Below, piece by piece: positions 1 through 12,659 of a stretch of 64,000 nt of DNA. The stretch's first letter is position 1; each line of letters opens with the position of its first letter. The notes under the pieces were generated by a model. The model was not told the DNA's origin. It worked only from the letters and a program-made list of their open reading frames with translations, and ran no database searches. The DNA is from Rhodocollybia butyracea (lineage: Eukaryota > Basidiomycota > Agaricomycetes > Agaricales > Omphalotaceae). The DNA is taken from positions 1 to 64,000 of the forward strand of contig JADNRY010000177.1 in NCBI GenBank assembly GCA_015501585.1, read 5' to 3'. The position numbers and the translations under genes are program-made.

Positions 1-2110
1 TGTGCTCAGTACTCAGTACCGGTTTTACTGGTATCTTGTTCCGGTCAACTTTGTTTAAATGAACCAATCGAGAAGAAACCGGAATCGATATCGAGATATC
101 GGCCCCGCAGGAACTTGCACCGATTCCGCCGACTTCAGATTGATTCATCTCTCTTGGAAAGCACACGGAGATATAGCGCAATTTTGAAAAATGATTGATA
201 TTGTACAGTACTTCGCAGTCCGAACTCACGTTCTACCCCTCCAGTCTTCAAATTTGTACAAGTGTTGCTTCCACGATCGCCTTTCCTACCAGTTGACTGT
301 GTCCCGCAATATCCGCCAGTTTCTGGGTTGGAAAGACCAGAAGAGATGTACCAAGATTCATAGGAACGGAATTCTGAGGGATGGTCAATGAGACTGTGGC
401 CGGAGTGGTTGTTGCAATTGCAGGGTAGATGAAGTGTCACCTAAGCCGTCAGCAAGACAGGCTGCGAGAGCGTAGATCGCGCGTAGACACGAGCTGGATC
501 ATGAGTGCATTCGCTCAAGCGATAGGAAACACGTCAGGATCTCCGCTCACCTGTTCATCCCTCTGTGAATCATTCCTCTAAAAATGCCATCGCCTTCCAA
601 ATCAGTTCGAAATGAATCTCACACTCGACATAGAGCCGCCCGCAACCTGCAGGGATACCGCATATACACTACGCCGGACAGCCATTAGGAGCGCCGTACC
701 GCAGGAGAGGGAGAGAGACAGATGGAGCAAAAGAGAAAGTGAAATGGGATGGACGATCCGGGGAGCTGATGCGGGAATTGATATTGATGAGCAGTTGCTG
801 GGTGTTGTGGGATACAAGGTTCTCAGTGGCATCGGCTCCAAGTAGGCCAGGTTTGTGGAAAGCAGTGGATGAACCGGTGCCGTGATCAATCGATTAAGGA
901 GATAGAGCTAGGATTGGGCTGGATGGATGACGGAAGGATGTTTATATTCATACTTAAAGTTGTACATGTTAGTTTGAGCAGCCCAACGATACGGTTACTG
1001 CTCTGCCACAGTTGTACAGCACTGATTCAATAGTATCAAACTCACCTCGTCGATCCACGATGCTTGAAAAACCACCAACCGCATGACCTTTCCACGCGAG
1101 CTAACCGGAACCTGCCATTTGCCGTCTAGTATACCGCAGGTATTTCCTTTTCCATGTCTCCTTTGGACAGTGTCTTCTTCGGCACTGAAGGCAGCGTCGA
1201 GGCAAAGGACGTTGTCGTCAACAATCAATGATCGATGTCCAGTCATAAATAATAGGCTGATGCAACTCGGCGCCGCAATGAAATGAACTGTCTTGCTTGA
1301 CTCTTGCTCGACGCACAGCTGCAGTAACAATTGTTCTCGAACCAATCATCCACTGACCTTGCGTAATCGCAGCTATCCTCACGTTTTATGTAAAACATCC
1401 CATGGGATGCTTAGGCGTACGAGCCAGCGGAAACATCGACATCCATTCACATTCGCGTCGGGACATGGATATCTGGATAACCGTATCTGCCTCATTGCCT
1501 AGGCTTGCAACGGGCATGGGCTGGATGGCCCGTGGAAGAATACTATGCGGTGTTTCCTTGCCATGCGTGTACTATGCCCTTTTCTCCCCTTAATTTTACT
1601 TCACTATCTGGTCAATTTCCCCCAGATCCACAGCAAGTCCGATCTCTCAAGATCTTATTACTTTTTGGTGCTGGAACTCGCAGAATGGAACGGGATTGGA
1701 GTGACCGGTTAGGGAAGGAATCGCGTCGAGAAGGATACCTCTAAAGACACTATCATGAACTCAAGCGAACTCAAGCTCCGCCGGCTGCATGAGTCAGAAG
1801 CCTAGGAACGCGATCACGTTCGCGTGAACCACTCGGCATGTCTATTTTACCGCTTCAAATTACTGCTACCACCACTCTCCTGCAAAGTCGTCCCTCCATG
1901 TTCCAACCATCACAGAAGTCAGGCTCTTGTAACGTTACTGATAGTCCATCGCAGAATCATTGGAAGGAAATTTGAAGGAGAGTTGCATGAATCATTGATA
2001 CATGTGTACAATTCAAAAGCGGAGGGATCACCTGAATCCAAATTCTGCTGCTACGATCCTTGGACTTGGACTAGGTATTCGTTGCATATATGATCCCACA
2101 TCGAGTCACA
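1..2110. repeat. Degenerate repeat family, block A
   Basis: No convincing intact gene is visible. The block is recognisably similar to blocks at about 4,740-6,790 and 12,660-14,480. Positions 40-350 resemble 5,235-5,480 and 13,165-13,420. Positions 380-470 resemble 13,470-13,600, sharing the string TTGCAATTGCAGGGTA. Positions 975-1,210 resemble 6,530-6,770, and 1,830-2,080 resemble 14,200-14,470. Order and orientation are kept, which points to duplication of one ancestral unit. On the minus strand around 1,054-1,290 there is an open stretch ending in WIDE followed by a GTGAGT donor; the equivalent stretch in block B has an in-frame stop. The unit may therefore be decayed copies of a spliced gene, but I do not recognise the protein. 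Confidence 0.6.
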
Positions 2111-4739
2111 AACTCACTTCCACCCTAACACCAATGGCCAGGCTGGATTGCTGGTGTAACTAGCAGCAGAACATTACCTGTATATCTGGCGTATTGGGTA
2201 CCTTCTAATGTTATGTATTCTCCACGGTACGTCCAACTCTGATTCCAATTAATCCTCACCCGCCTTCAATATTTTTAAGTTTGTGTTGAGATATCATCCG
2301 CCTTGATTGGGACCGTGAATGGGACGGAATATCCCCCAGGAGGATACCTTGCAGGATTCACTCGTTCATGTATGCCCTTTCTTCTCTTTTACCTCGCTCC
2401 CTTGTCGATATCTGACTTCTTCACCAAGTTTGATTTTCAGTGCCGAAACTTTTGACTACACTTATGCACATGAATATCAAGCTTCCGTGGGCCATAATCA
2501 TTGTCTCCGCCTTGGATTTTACTCTCTCTTCTACGGAGTGGTGTCCCCGCGGTCATTTTGCCTACTCTACAGCCTTCTTGAATTATTCTTCATCCCTCAC
2601 CTTGATGCTGCTCATACATTACCCTCACATTTACAATGACAACAACTTTGGGAATAGATCATTAGTTGTTCACTGAAGGGGAATGCGAAGGGCAGCACTG
2701 AGGCTTAAGTGGATAAGTGAGGGTAGGGAAGGGCTGGAGCAACTGTCTTGATTTTGCATGCGAACTTTGGTGGTGAGGGATTTCCAGAGGGGAAAGAATT
2801 TCAGAATGTAGCATTCAATGCTTCCAACAGCACTCACAATAGGCGGAACAAAAAATCAGTCATCAATGAAATATCCAAGAAAAACTACTACAGGAATGGA
2901 GTCCCGCTTTGTCGCTGAGTCTGTCCGAGTCTGCGAAACCACGAGTGTACTTCCTCTCCCCCTCCCTAAAAGTGGACCAAAAAAAATTAAAACACGAGGT
3001 TTGTGAGACGAGTCATCATTCATTGTTTGCTGCGTTGTAAAGGTGAAACGCGGGAGATAGTGAGAGTTCATGTGTGCGGCAAGACTGGCAAGGCTTAATC
3101 TAGATACTGATATCGTCCCAATACCTCGAGGTTCACTTTGCGGCCCCATGTCCCCAGATCAAAAAGATTATGATGTTGTATAATAGAAAAGTTGAATGCT
3201 GTAGGCTTCCCCCAAGCTCCCCCCTCCCAGTAACGCGCATCACAATCTCAGTACTGCAAATTGTATCTCTAGAACAGTTTCTGCACCAACAGAGCAAAGA
3301 CTAAGTACCTCGGTGCAATGATCTTGAATGAGCCATGTGGGACTTCGGAAGAGGTTAGTGGCTACCTATGACAGATGATGGTTTGTTCATCTCATTATAC
3401 TCAAACGTCAAAATCCGAAAACCAATCCCCCGGCCATCATTGGACACTTCATCTCGAAGGACCCGATTGAAGCTTCCCTGCCGCATAATTGCCCATTTTG
3501 TGTAGGATTACCTTCCTGAGCCCAAGTCGTCTTATACTTTATCAATCACATCTTCATCAGTACCGATGATTTCCGTTGCGCAAGGAACTATGCATCTCCT
3601 GATTGCATACCTCCCCTCAGGATCCTGGTAAGGGGGTCGATGATACAGCGCAATCTTACCATACTATTTTCCTACGTATTGCGGTAGTAGGCTGGCACAG
3701 TTGTTCAGGCCAGCCCAGATATTTCAAACTCGAACGCTAGTGGTCAATAAATAGTATGAAAGCTCCTTCACAAGCTTCGTATTGCTCTTTCCGCATATTA
3801 AAAATTAAAATCACGATAGAACTCGGCAAATAAACATACTGCACTATATAAGGCATTATAAGAAGCAAGATAAGAAGCATCAAATCCGAGTCAACTTCTT
3901 ATGGGATGGCGGCATCTATTGAACGATATTGACCTGATAGATGATTGATCTAGAAATCGGACAAAGACATGTCCTTTCCATCCGTGATTGATTGTCTCTC
4001 CCCCTCGTTACACTGGAAAAATCCACGCAATTCATCTGTTGCTCCAAGGCCATTTTTTCATTCACCTGCTGCTTGTAAAGATGATGTGATCTGCCTTGAC
4101 TCCTTCACCGAAACCGTAAAAACAGATACCGAGAAAGCCATGTTGTGGAGAGCCACTTCTACGCACAAGGTTTCTGAAAGAGGTACGGCAGATTCATGAG
4201 GGAAAACTGCTCCTTTACATCTTTAGTGCCGCCCCTAGGACGAGGATTTCGCACCGGACGGGAAAGGATTTATTCTTAAGCTTGGTGATGCGTGTCATTC
4301 ACGCGCGCATACCACCGACCACCAAGTACCTCTTAGAAAGGGTTCAAGCTGGACTGGCGGTTCAATAACCTTTGCTCAGGCCACAGCTCTCATGCAAGAC
4401 CAACCATTATCCCAGTAGCGTCTTTTGGGTATCACGCCTTATGATGCGAGCTCACATCTAGTGGTAAGTAGCATCCCAATTCTCCTCAGGAGCAGGCGGT
4501 GAGTGCTGCGATTTGTGCTGCAGTGAGATAATGTGGCCAAATCGAAACGAGTTTATGATGCAGCCAGCTCCACGCAGAATCCCGAGATGAAAGAGACAAG
4601 ACTTGCGAGTATATCGGTCAATGAATGGGAGGCGGACTGAGCGTTATAAAGTAATAAAGGTTTTGTGGTGGCCTGATGCAACATTGGGCTAGCCTCCACG
4701 TAGGTATATGCACACCAAGCAGTACGAACACATGACATA
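2111..4739. other. Gene-poor stretch, nothing recognisable
   Basis: About 2.6 kb with only short open frames of fewer than 110 codons on both strands. None carries a family motif, and none could be extended by sensible splice sites. No transposon ends or tandem repeats were noticed. Confidence 0.4.
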
Positions 4740-6790
4740 GACCAACGCACTCAATTTTACACACTAGTGCAAACTTGGTACGAAATGGGTCATAGAACGA
4801 CAATTGTTCACATTCTTCACAGTTGTGCGCTTTTGGGATATCACATCACCTAGCACTTTGCCTATCTGGACTGAATCTGGACTGAAAGTGTACTGAGAAG
4901 TTAGAACTCGTCGACGTGTAAGTAGTGATTGGGTTTGCACATCATGCGTACAGGGAGGTCGCTCCAAATCTCCAAATCTCTGTACTTTGTATTGCGTACC
5001 AGAGACAGCCACAAAGGTGCCAATACAATGTGTTGATATTAACTGTGGGACTAAAATTGACCCAAGATGCAGGAGTAACCTTCCATAATCTGACCAAGGT
5101 GTGAATGAAGGTGAGGGAGTACACAGGAGGGACAGTGAGGGCGGCTGTAGGGATGACCACAGCCAAAGAGATGATCATTAAAGCAGTGGGGATTCGGAGT
5201 TTACACAGATATCTGCGTTGATGGTTGACGTTCTCGTTTATCCGAACCAACAGAGAAAGCAACCGGAGTCAATATCAACTCCTGAGCTACATCGAGGCTT
5301 GCACCAATTTCTACGGCTCCAAATCGACCCGTCTCTCGGAGAGCTTTTAAATCACATGTGAGTAGTACCATCCTGTAAGATGGTGTTTTATGTCCCAGTC
5401 CGTACCTACTCTGGCCTTTGAAAAACGCTGCCATCAATTCTCGCAAGCGACGTTCCCATAATCCCTTTTTAACCCACCAAAGTAAAGTATAAGGTTGAAC
5501 GACCACGGGTTACAGATTGAATTTGTTGGGATTAGACACCGAGACAAACCATTTATACCTGTAGAATGAAGGGGCAAAACAAGAGTTCCTCGCTACCAAC
5601 GGTACCTTGGCTTTATTATAAATTCTGAAAGAGGTATCACCTGGCGAAGTAGGGGTAATCATACATGTACCGGCCGTCTCTTGGAGTTTCTAGTCAAGAG
5701 TTGGAGAGCGTTTCTACGGATGATGGAACTCGCTGAAGGCGCCAATGATGAGGAAAAGGTGGGCCCAAATTCGAAGACCCAGGGCTCATATACATAGAGG
5801 ATGAGATGGGGACTGGGAATGGGCATTGCCGTTGGAGGGTATACGAGGTGTTGCCTGAGCTTTCAAGATTTCAATGTCGTTACTTCAGCGAGAGTTTAGA
5901 GTTGTAGAGTCGAACACGAGTACTCGAGTAACAGTATTGATCAACAATCAAAACCAGGCTCCTCCAAATTGTCCCGCGCGCATTTGCCCCAGAGAAAACA
6001 CGCCTCAACAAACCCGCGAATCACTCTGTGGCATCACTAACACCTCTGACTAGCATCTGGGGATGGCCTGATTCGGAAACCAATGTCAAATGAGCGATAG
6101 TGATATCTGGAAGGACCGGGAGAGAGCTATAGGATTTGGATGAACATCATATCGTCCTTCTAGTAACCACTAGTGCAGTAGGCGCTGCAGTGACTCGGTC
6201 GTTGAAAAGAGAATCAATCGACGTGCAGAAACAAGCACCTTTGAGTGATTTCCGATAGGGATTCCGCATTAGCACAAGATTTGGACGAGGGAGAGATGTG
6301 GATGACGCAAAGGAATAAATGAGAGGGAGGTAGCCGATGTAGGACTGATGAGCGATAGCTGGGTACAGAGAAATCGAATGAACGGTACGGCGGTGTTCCT
6401 AGAAGCTTGAAGGAGCCAGATAGAGCGATTGGGATCAAATGACGCAATAGTTCAGACCTAAAATCGTACGTATCAAGTCGTGTACCACATTCAATGGCAC
6501 AAAACTCACCTCCGAGGCAGTATGTATTAGCCTGAACAGAACAACGACCGCCGCTGTCGTACCATACCGATTCAATAGCACGAAACTCACCTCATCGATG
6601 CAAAAACCCTCAACCGTATGACCTTTTCTTGCTGCCATCCTGAGTGATGCGGTTTTCTATCCACCACTCCATGTGCCTCCTTGTGAATTCTCCCTTTAGG
6701 CGGTGTCTTCTTTGGGACTAAAGGTAGCAGACGTTGAATGGTCGAAGCAAAGGTTGAAAATAATACGCGCCGGGTTGCCTAATTTGAACA
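4740..6790. repeat. Degenerate repeat family, block B
   Basis: Second copy of the unit described at the start of the window. Positions 4,760-5,200 align in order with 12,780-13,130 of block C: both contain a 'CTTGGTAC..GATGG/TGGGTCATAGA' start and an 'ACCAGAGACAG' motif. Positions 5,235-5,480 match both other blocks around 'GCTTGCACCAATTTC'. Positions 5,795-5,860 match the GAGACTGGG...GGGTATA segment. Positions 6,530-6,770 match 975-1,210 of block A, including 'ACTCACCTC(G/A)TCGAT', read on the minus strand as an exon end ATCGA(C/T)GAG before GTGAGTTT. The exon preceding that donor contains a stop in this copy, suggesting a decayed gene. Confidence 0.55.
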
Positions 6791-7172
6791 TGCCGTTGAT
6801 GTGAGGTTCGGCGGAGTATCGACAATGCAAGGTAGTCTAGCACGGTCCCCACTCGTGCTCCGCATCATATCTATAGCACTCCGAGTCACCCTTTGAGAGC
6901 ATACTTGTTCCGGGCTTTGTGCTGCTAATGAAGCATGTCCTGCGCAAGTAAATTTTAGTGAGTGTAAGTATAAGTACATGCAGGCTCAGCAGTTGCTTCA
7001 AGTTCACGCGCTGCAGTACTTACATCCAAAACTTGAGACAGATTAATATCCAACAAAATGAGGAAGGGACTAGCTACCAACTCCGCTACTACCTGGGGCC
7101 AAGGGTGTCTCTACTAATAATAACCCATCCTATCCTCCGAGTCCAGCAGCAGCTCCCTCCCCTCACTTCCCA

Positions 7173-7436
7173 TTAAATTTCCACAGACTCCCACTGTAAA
7201 TCCGGAGCTGTACAGTCGCCATAGCCATGCTCATAGTTCTCAGTACCAATCACTGTTCCAGTACCATTCAAGTATACAACCGGCACTTGCGGAGGATAAG
7301 TAACTTGGACCAACACTACTGGGCTTGATAATCCAAGACTCATGTAAGCAAAGAGACTATGTATTATATTGAGGACTGAGAAGTAGTCAGAAGAGGTGTA
7401 CAAACAGGCTCTCGTATGTGGGTACAGTGCCACCAA
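7173..7436 (-). other. Possible gene fragment, unknown
   Basis: The last half of this open frame has a protein-like composition: SSPVVLVQVTYPPQVPVVYL, then a Gly/Glu/Tyr-rich end and a stop at 7,173. I found no upstream exon and no recognisable family. It could be the terminal exon of a small gene or chance. The rest of 6,790-8,386 shows nothing I can name. Confidence 0.2.
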
Positions 7437-8386
7437 GCGATCTTTTGTTCCGCTTTAAGCCAACATAAAAATGTAATTATCGATAACAAAGGAACAGTTG
7501 GACTCTTAGAGGTACATCTACTTGTTATGCATTGATATTTCAATCCCCGTCGCTCCTTGGACAGCTCAGGTACCCTGGAATAGAATTAAAACCATATTAG
7601 ATTCGCCTTTCCACCGTAAGCTCTTACTGAGGACTAATGGGCCGCCGCATTCAAACAGCGGGAAAAGATGTATATTTCATAGTCAATGGGATTGCTCCCA
7701 TTGCTCCCCTGTATTATCATTCCAAGATAATGTTTGTTACTTCGCGGAAGCTGTTACTAGGACGCTGGCTTAAGGCAACGGGTTCTAGGTAACTTTGGGG
7801 GTAACTGCTCTTGCAGTACTTCAACAGTACTTTGAATTGCGTAGGCTGAACAAGTCAGAATTTTTGCGCCGGAAGGTGGAGAACCGAAACACAATGAGGA
7901 GCGCACTGCTTGGGTCGGATATTTTATATCATAAAAGATGGGCAGGCTAAAGAAGTGGGATGTCGATGCCAATTGCTGGTATCCAAGAAAGATTGTGCTA
8001 CAATCCAGTGTGGAAATTGGGCGCACATTGAACCATGAAACATGCTACTTCAATTTCACGAGGTCCCATATTGGCACCATGTGGCACGGCACACGAGTGA
8101 ACTTACTATGCAAGTTTGACAACCTTGCAACGAGTCGGAAAAATCTCAAATCGAACATGTAATTATACGGGACAGTCTTACTTCCAAAGTGTACTACTAC
8201 GCAATCACCTCAACCGAAGTCTAAGTAGTAAGGTTTACGGGTGCACAGAGTCCATATCCTATAAACTAGCATAGTATTTCCGAGCATATACTTATTACTA
8301 AACTTGAACTACATACCACACATACGTAGCACTAGAGTAAATTCCTATCATCTCAGACTCAACAGAAATGATCTTCCCCCATCCAA

Positions 8387-11300
8387 TCACCTCACTCTTC
8401 CCATTTCCACATCCCACAGCCGAATTGTGCCATCCTGTGAGCCTGAGGCAATCTGTTTGCCATCTGGCGAGAATACCACAGAGAAAACATAGTGGGTGTG
8501 TCCTTCAAAGACACATAACAGTTCACGCGTCTCTGCACTCCAAAGACGGACTGTTCCATCCCATGAGCCCGATGCAATATGTTTACCAGTTGGAGAGTAG
8601 GCAACGGACCGAACCCAATCTGTATGGCCCTCAAGTGGTGCACCCACCTCTTTGCCTGTTCCTGCATCCCAGATACGGACTGTATCATCTGTTGAGCCAG
8701 ATACAATGTGGCTACCATCTGGAGAAAATGCAGCAGAGATGACAAGGTCACTGTGTCCTTGAAGAACATGAAGTTCTTCCCCTGTCTTCAAATTCCAGAT
8801 ACGGATTGTTTTATCAATTGAACCGGATACAATCTTTTTGCCATCCAGAGAGCATGCAACAGACCGGACCCAATCAGTGTGTCCTCGAAGAACTCTCTGT
8901 TCTCCACCCGTCTCTGAACCCCAGATACGGATTGTATTGTCATATGAACCAGATACAATATATTTGCCATCTGGAGAGCTGAATGCAACAGATGTGACGT
9001 GACTAGCATGTCCTTGAAGAACACGAAGTTCTTCTCCTGTCTCTGAATTCCAAATACAGATTGTTTTATCCATTGAGCCAGATACAATATGCTTGCCATC
9101 TGGTGAGTATGCGACAGACACAACTTCCCAAGTGTGTCCTTGAAAAACCTGAAGTTCTTCACCCGTTTTTGAATCCCAGATGTGGATATTACGATCAGAT
9201 GAACCAGAGGCAATATGTTTGCCATCTGGAGAGAATGCGACAGAATAAATGGTACCAGAAGTGGGACTCTGGATACACAACAGCTGTCCTGTGGCAGGTT
9301 GCATTTGAGTGTTAGACAGTACTGATGAAATTTAAAAACATTGGACATGCCATATATGGTGAAGGCCCGAAGGAACTGCTCCGCAAGCGTCCAATCTGCT
9401 GAGGAGACACTTTTCCTTAGTTCAGTTATTGCAGGGGACACTTCACTTGGAGATTTTTTGGGGACGACGCCAGGTGGAAATTTTTGCAAGATGCTAATCA
9501 TTGAATGAATAGCTTCAAGGTTGAGGATTGGGCGTTCCGGCTCTGAAACCCACTTGGAGAGTAGAGTTACCAGAGCAGAGTATAATTCAGCTGCAGAGTT
9601 GTTGACCTCCTGCAACGAGTTCACTCCTTGGGCTGAATGGAGATTAGAACTAGTTCATTGGAGTCCAAAAATAAATCAACTTACGGGAGGAAGAAATTTC
9701 GACCAGCATCTTAAGATGGTCAAGGATGCCCTGATTCACCTCAGTCATAGTAAGCACGGGCTGCAGATTCTCCTGGACTTTGTCAAATAAATCGGCTTCT
9801 ACTAGGCTGGTGTCAACTGGTCTCTTGTTCCCATCTACTGCCCATTCCGTTGGTAAACACGCCTTGAACTCAGACTTCTCTTTCATGTTATAAGCTGATG
9901 CATGGATCAGTTGACCATCTACAACTTGGCGCGATGCACCCATATGCGGTCTATAGTGTGTGAATTTAAGGACTGTACATACAAATAAGTACAGACGTAC
10001 CGGTAAGTTATGTCTTTCAAATCTTTGTATGACAGTCGTTTGATAGGAAGGATCTCAAACAGCCACCACACCCAAGTCAAAGAGTCGTTGGCTCTGCTTG
10101 GACTCCTATCCGTGCGCTCGGCAGTAGACTTATACTGGAAAGGTTTCAATGCAAGGCCGGCAGTAATACCCTCATGTATCATCCATCGTAGTGCAGGTCC
10201 ATATGAGTTAAGACCTTTGTTCACAGCACTCCCTCCACCTCTGATTCATCAAGTTCCATGAATTGGGAAACACCTGGGATGTAAAATCACAAACTCACAT
10301 GTCCGAATGTGTACCCGGAAACCAGACCTCCTGTATGACCCGTAAATAATGCCATGGCTTGTCAATAACCAATGGGCTAACCTTTGTGTTTCTCATCTTA
10401 GCGGACTCTGAGCTGGAACTCTTCTTAGACTCAGACTCAGGCTTTGCCGCTCCTCCATAACTATATTCGGGCAAGAACTTTACGCGGCGTTCATCCAGCG
10501 CAAGAGCATGACGGAAGTGACACACGTGGTTCATGCCACATGTAGTCAGTGGTAGATCTTTGTCGGCCCTGACGAGTCCTACAGATGAGACCGTATCCCT
10601 AGAGAGCTGTGAGTACAACACTGAGGCTTCAGGTAAGTATACGTACCAAACACCTACAAAGTGAACTCTGACACTTTCCCTTGCAAAAGTGGTTTTAAAC
10701 CGCCAAGGCATGTATTCTACGTCATCCTCCGGCGGCTCATATACTGGTTGTTCATCCGTGGACCGAGCATAGAGCTCGTATGCGCTAGTACAGATGCCAT
10801 TTCAAGTTTATCAAGCAAAATATAGATTGATAGGTACGTACAATGATATCTGGGCTTGGTTTCCTTTGTGAATCAAGCCAACCTAACACCAGAGATTTAA
10901 CATACTATCTGATGCAGTAACAATATGTAATAGTACTTGCCTTTTCAATCATCCCTGCAAGCGCCCGAACTTGATATGCTCCTCGAGAAAATCCTGAGGA
11001 ATGATCAGTGACCGCCGGGTATGCTCATAACAATCCAATTCACCAAACAGAAAAATGCGGTCTCCATCTTCATATATCTCAGATAGCCAGCGATATGCAT
11101 CGAGAAGAATGTTCTCGAATCTCCTATCATGATGAATGAGACTTCATACTCAAATTTCTGTGCGCAGATTTCCGTACAAAGCAAACGCAAGATCAAGCTT
11201 ATTCATGATCACCTGCTTCCAATAGCCCCAAGACCTCCAGGAAGGTTTAGCATACGTCCCAATCCCACTGTTATAGAATGTGAGTTGATCCTTGCTTTTG

Positions 11301-11575
11301 ACGAGGCGACTGTAGAGTTCGACGATGTTCGTGTTCTAACCGCAAAGCCACAATGAGAGGAATTCCCGGTCCAATCAGTCTAGTAATAGAACACAAACCT
11401 TGGCCCCAAACTTATTCGATGTCCCATCAATACACACCACCAAATTTCGTCTTTTGCCGCTGGTGCCCACTGGGCCGCAGCGACAGGATCCCGTTGCATC
11501 CTTGAGTACCGTATGCTCGTTTGCGGGTTTGGCGCCAGGATCATCGGCTTGTACTAAAGTAGACATAGACTCCAT
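8387..11575 (-). CDS. DUF2235 alpha/beta-hydrolase fused to a seven-bladed WD40 propeller
   Basis: Exons (minus): 11575-11399, 11335-11178, 11123-11044, 10993-10941, 10882-10842, 10784-10647, 10598-10299, 10240-10001, 9950-9685, 9623-9411 and 9321-8387. They total 2,601 nt, 866 residues. The N-terminal half is a DUF2235 domain (the T6SS phospholipase-effector-like hydrolase family). It has RNLVVCIDGTSNKFG near residue 45, NTNIVELYSRL, YRWLSEIYEDGDRIFLFGFS, the nucleophile elbow GFSRGA with Ser near 141, HFVGVWDTVSSVG and WFPGTHSDIGGG, the usual Asp/His-bearing motifs. A helical linker (about 400-555) leads to seven WD repeats (about 575-866), each of the form VAFSPDGKxIxSGSxDxTIRIW...GH. The repeats are very alike, as in fungal HET/NLR proteins with fast-evolving propellers. 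The intron after exon 4 starts GC. The exon 10-11 junction (a 91-nt intron) is my best fit and the weakest point; a frameshift or two separate genes cannot be excluded. Substrate and role are unknown; a membrane-lipid hydrolase gated by recognition is inference. Confidence 0.75.
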
Positions 11576-12659
11576 CTGAACGAGAACGGTGAGTTGGTAG
11601 TGGAGAGAAGAGAGTGGGGCGAGAAAATTGATGCTTGATAGCTAGAATACAGCGCACAAGAAGGCCACGATGACACCACGCCCAGAGGGTGCTTCATTTC
11701 CCCTTTCTTCCTTCTGTCATATCGCAATAGATATGCAGGTAGGCTTCATTGATGCGTTTCCACCATTCACGTTAGAAGTGGCCATTCCATCAATCGAGTC
11801 ATAGGACCCCGCGCGTATCCAACATTGCTCTCGACACTCAACATATGAAATGACTAAATTGCCGGATATAGTGTGATATCTACTTGATCATGGCGCCGTG
11901 TTACGAAGTCAGGATCAATATCCAGGAACATGGCGAAAGAAGTGACTGGTATCAGCTCGTATCTCGCCTCAAATAACAGCAGAGATTGTGAATAGAGATT
12001 TGACTATGACGGAGTTCCAAGTCCGATGTATATCTTCATGGAAGTCTTCTTACGAGCAACAGCTCTCCTTGTTCCACAACCAGATCATACCGCCATAGTC
12101 TCCCAAAGACTTATCAAGACACGCAGCTCCAGCTCGTTCGTTTGTGAAAACACTGAGGGGAGTGGATAGCTCTAGGTAGCAGAAGCCAATCTCCGATATG
12201 AATTAGCGTGAAAGACATGAGTTTTTGAAGGACATACCGTTTAATTTGCGCAATCAGAGCGGCGGACATGAACGTGTAATGCATGACACTGATAGAATGA
12301 TCAATAGTTGGAACACGACTAAGTAAGAGGTGCGTTGTAAGTGGTGCGTTCGAGAGCTGCTGCTCCGAGAGTAGGGTAGGATATTGTGCCCTCTTTGTGA
12401 TTTAAATGAACCACGGGGACTCTCGACGTCACTCACCTCAGACCCGACAGATTCCAACTCAGATGTCCTTCGTTAGTCTCTCGAGACGCTATTCGGACAA
12501 TTTCGCTGAGTGAATCAATGACACGAAGCCGCAGGTACGCCCGACCGCAATGCCTCGTTGTGCACATGGCGCGCTATCCTGGCGAGGAAACAATTCCCAG
12601 TTCCTGGAATTTTGATCTCTTGAAATATGCGGAGCTATAAATATAAATAAATCGAAAAT
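11576..12659. other. Intergenic, nothing recognisable
   Basis: Upstream of the minus-strand DUF2235/WD40 gene; it presumably contains that gene's promoter. Only short open frames occur, with no family motif. No repeat was noticed. Confidence 0.35.

Noticed and set aside
602..1345. Small genes in the first block
   Set aside because: Frames are not conserved between the three copies of the repeat, and the best one has a stop in block B. Kept only as a possible decayed exon.
8368..9315. Plus-strand open frames opposite the WD40 repeats
   Set aside because: They repeat with the same period as the WD units and have no family motif; they are antisense shadows.
8788..9624. A second long minus-strand open frame over the WD40 region
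   Set aside because: Its first third (about 9,623-9,411) is the real upstream exon. The rest is the WD repeats read in the wrong frame, open only because the repeats share codon phase.
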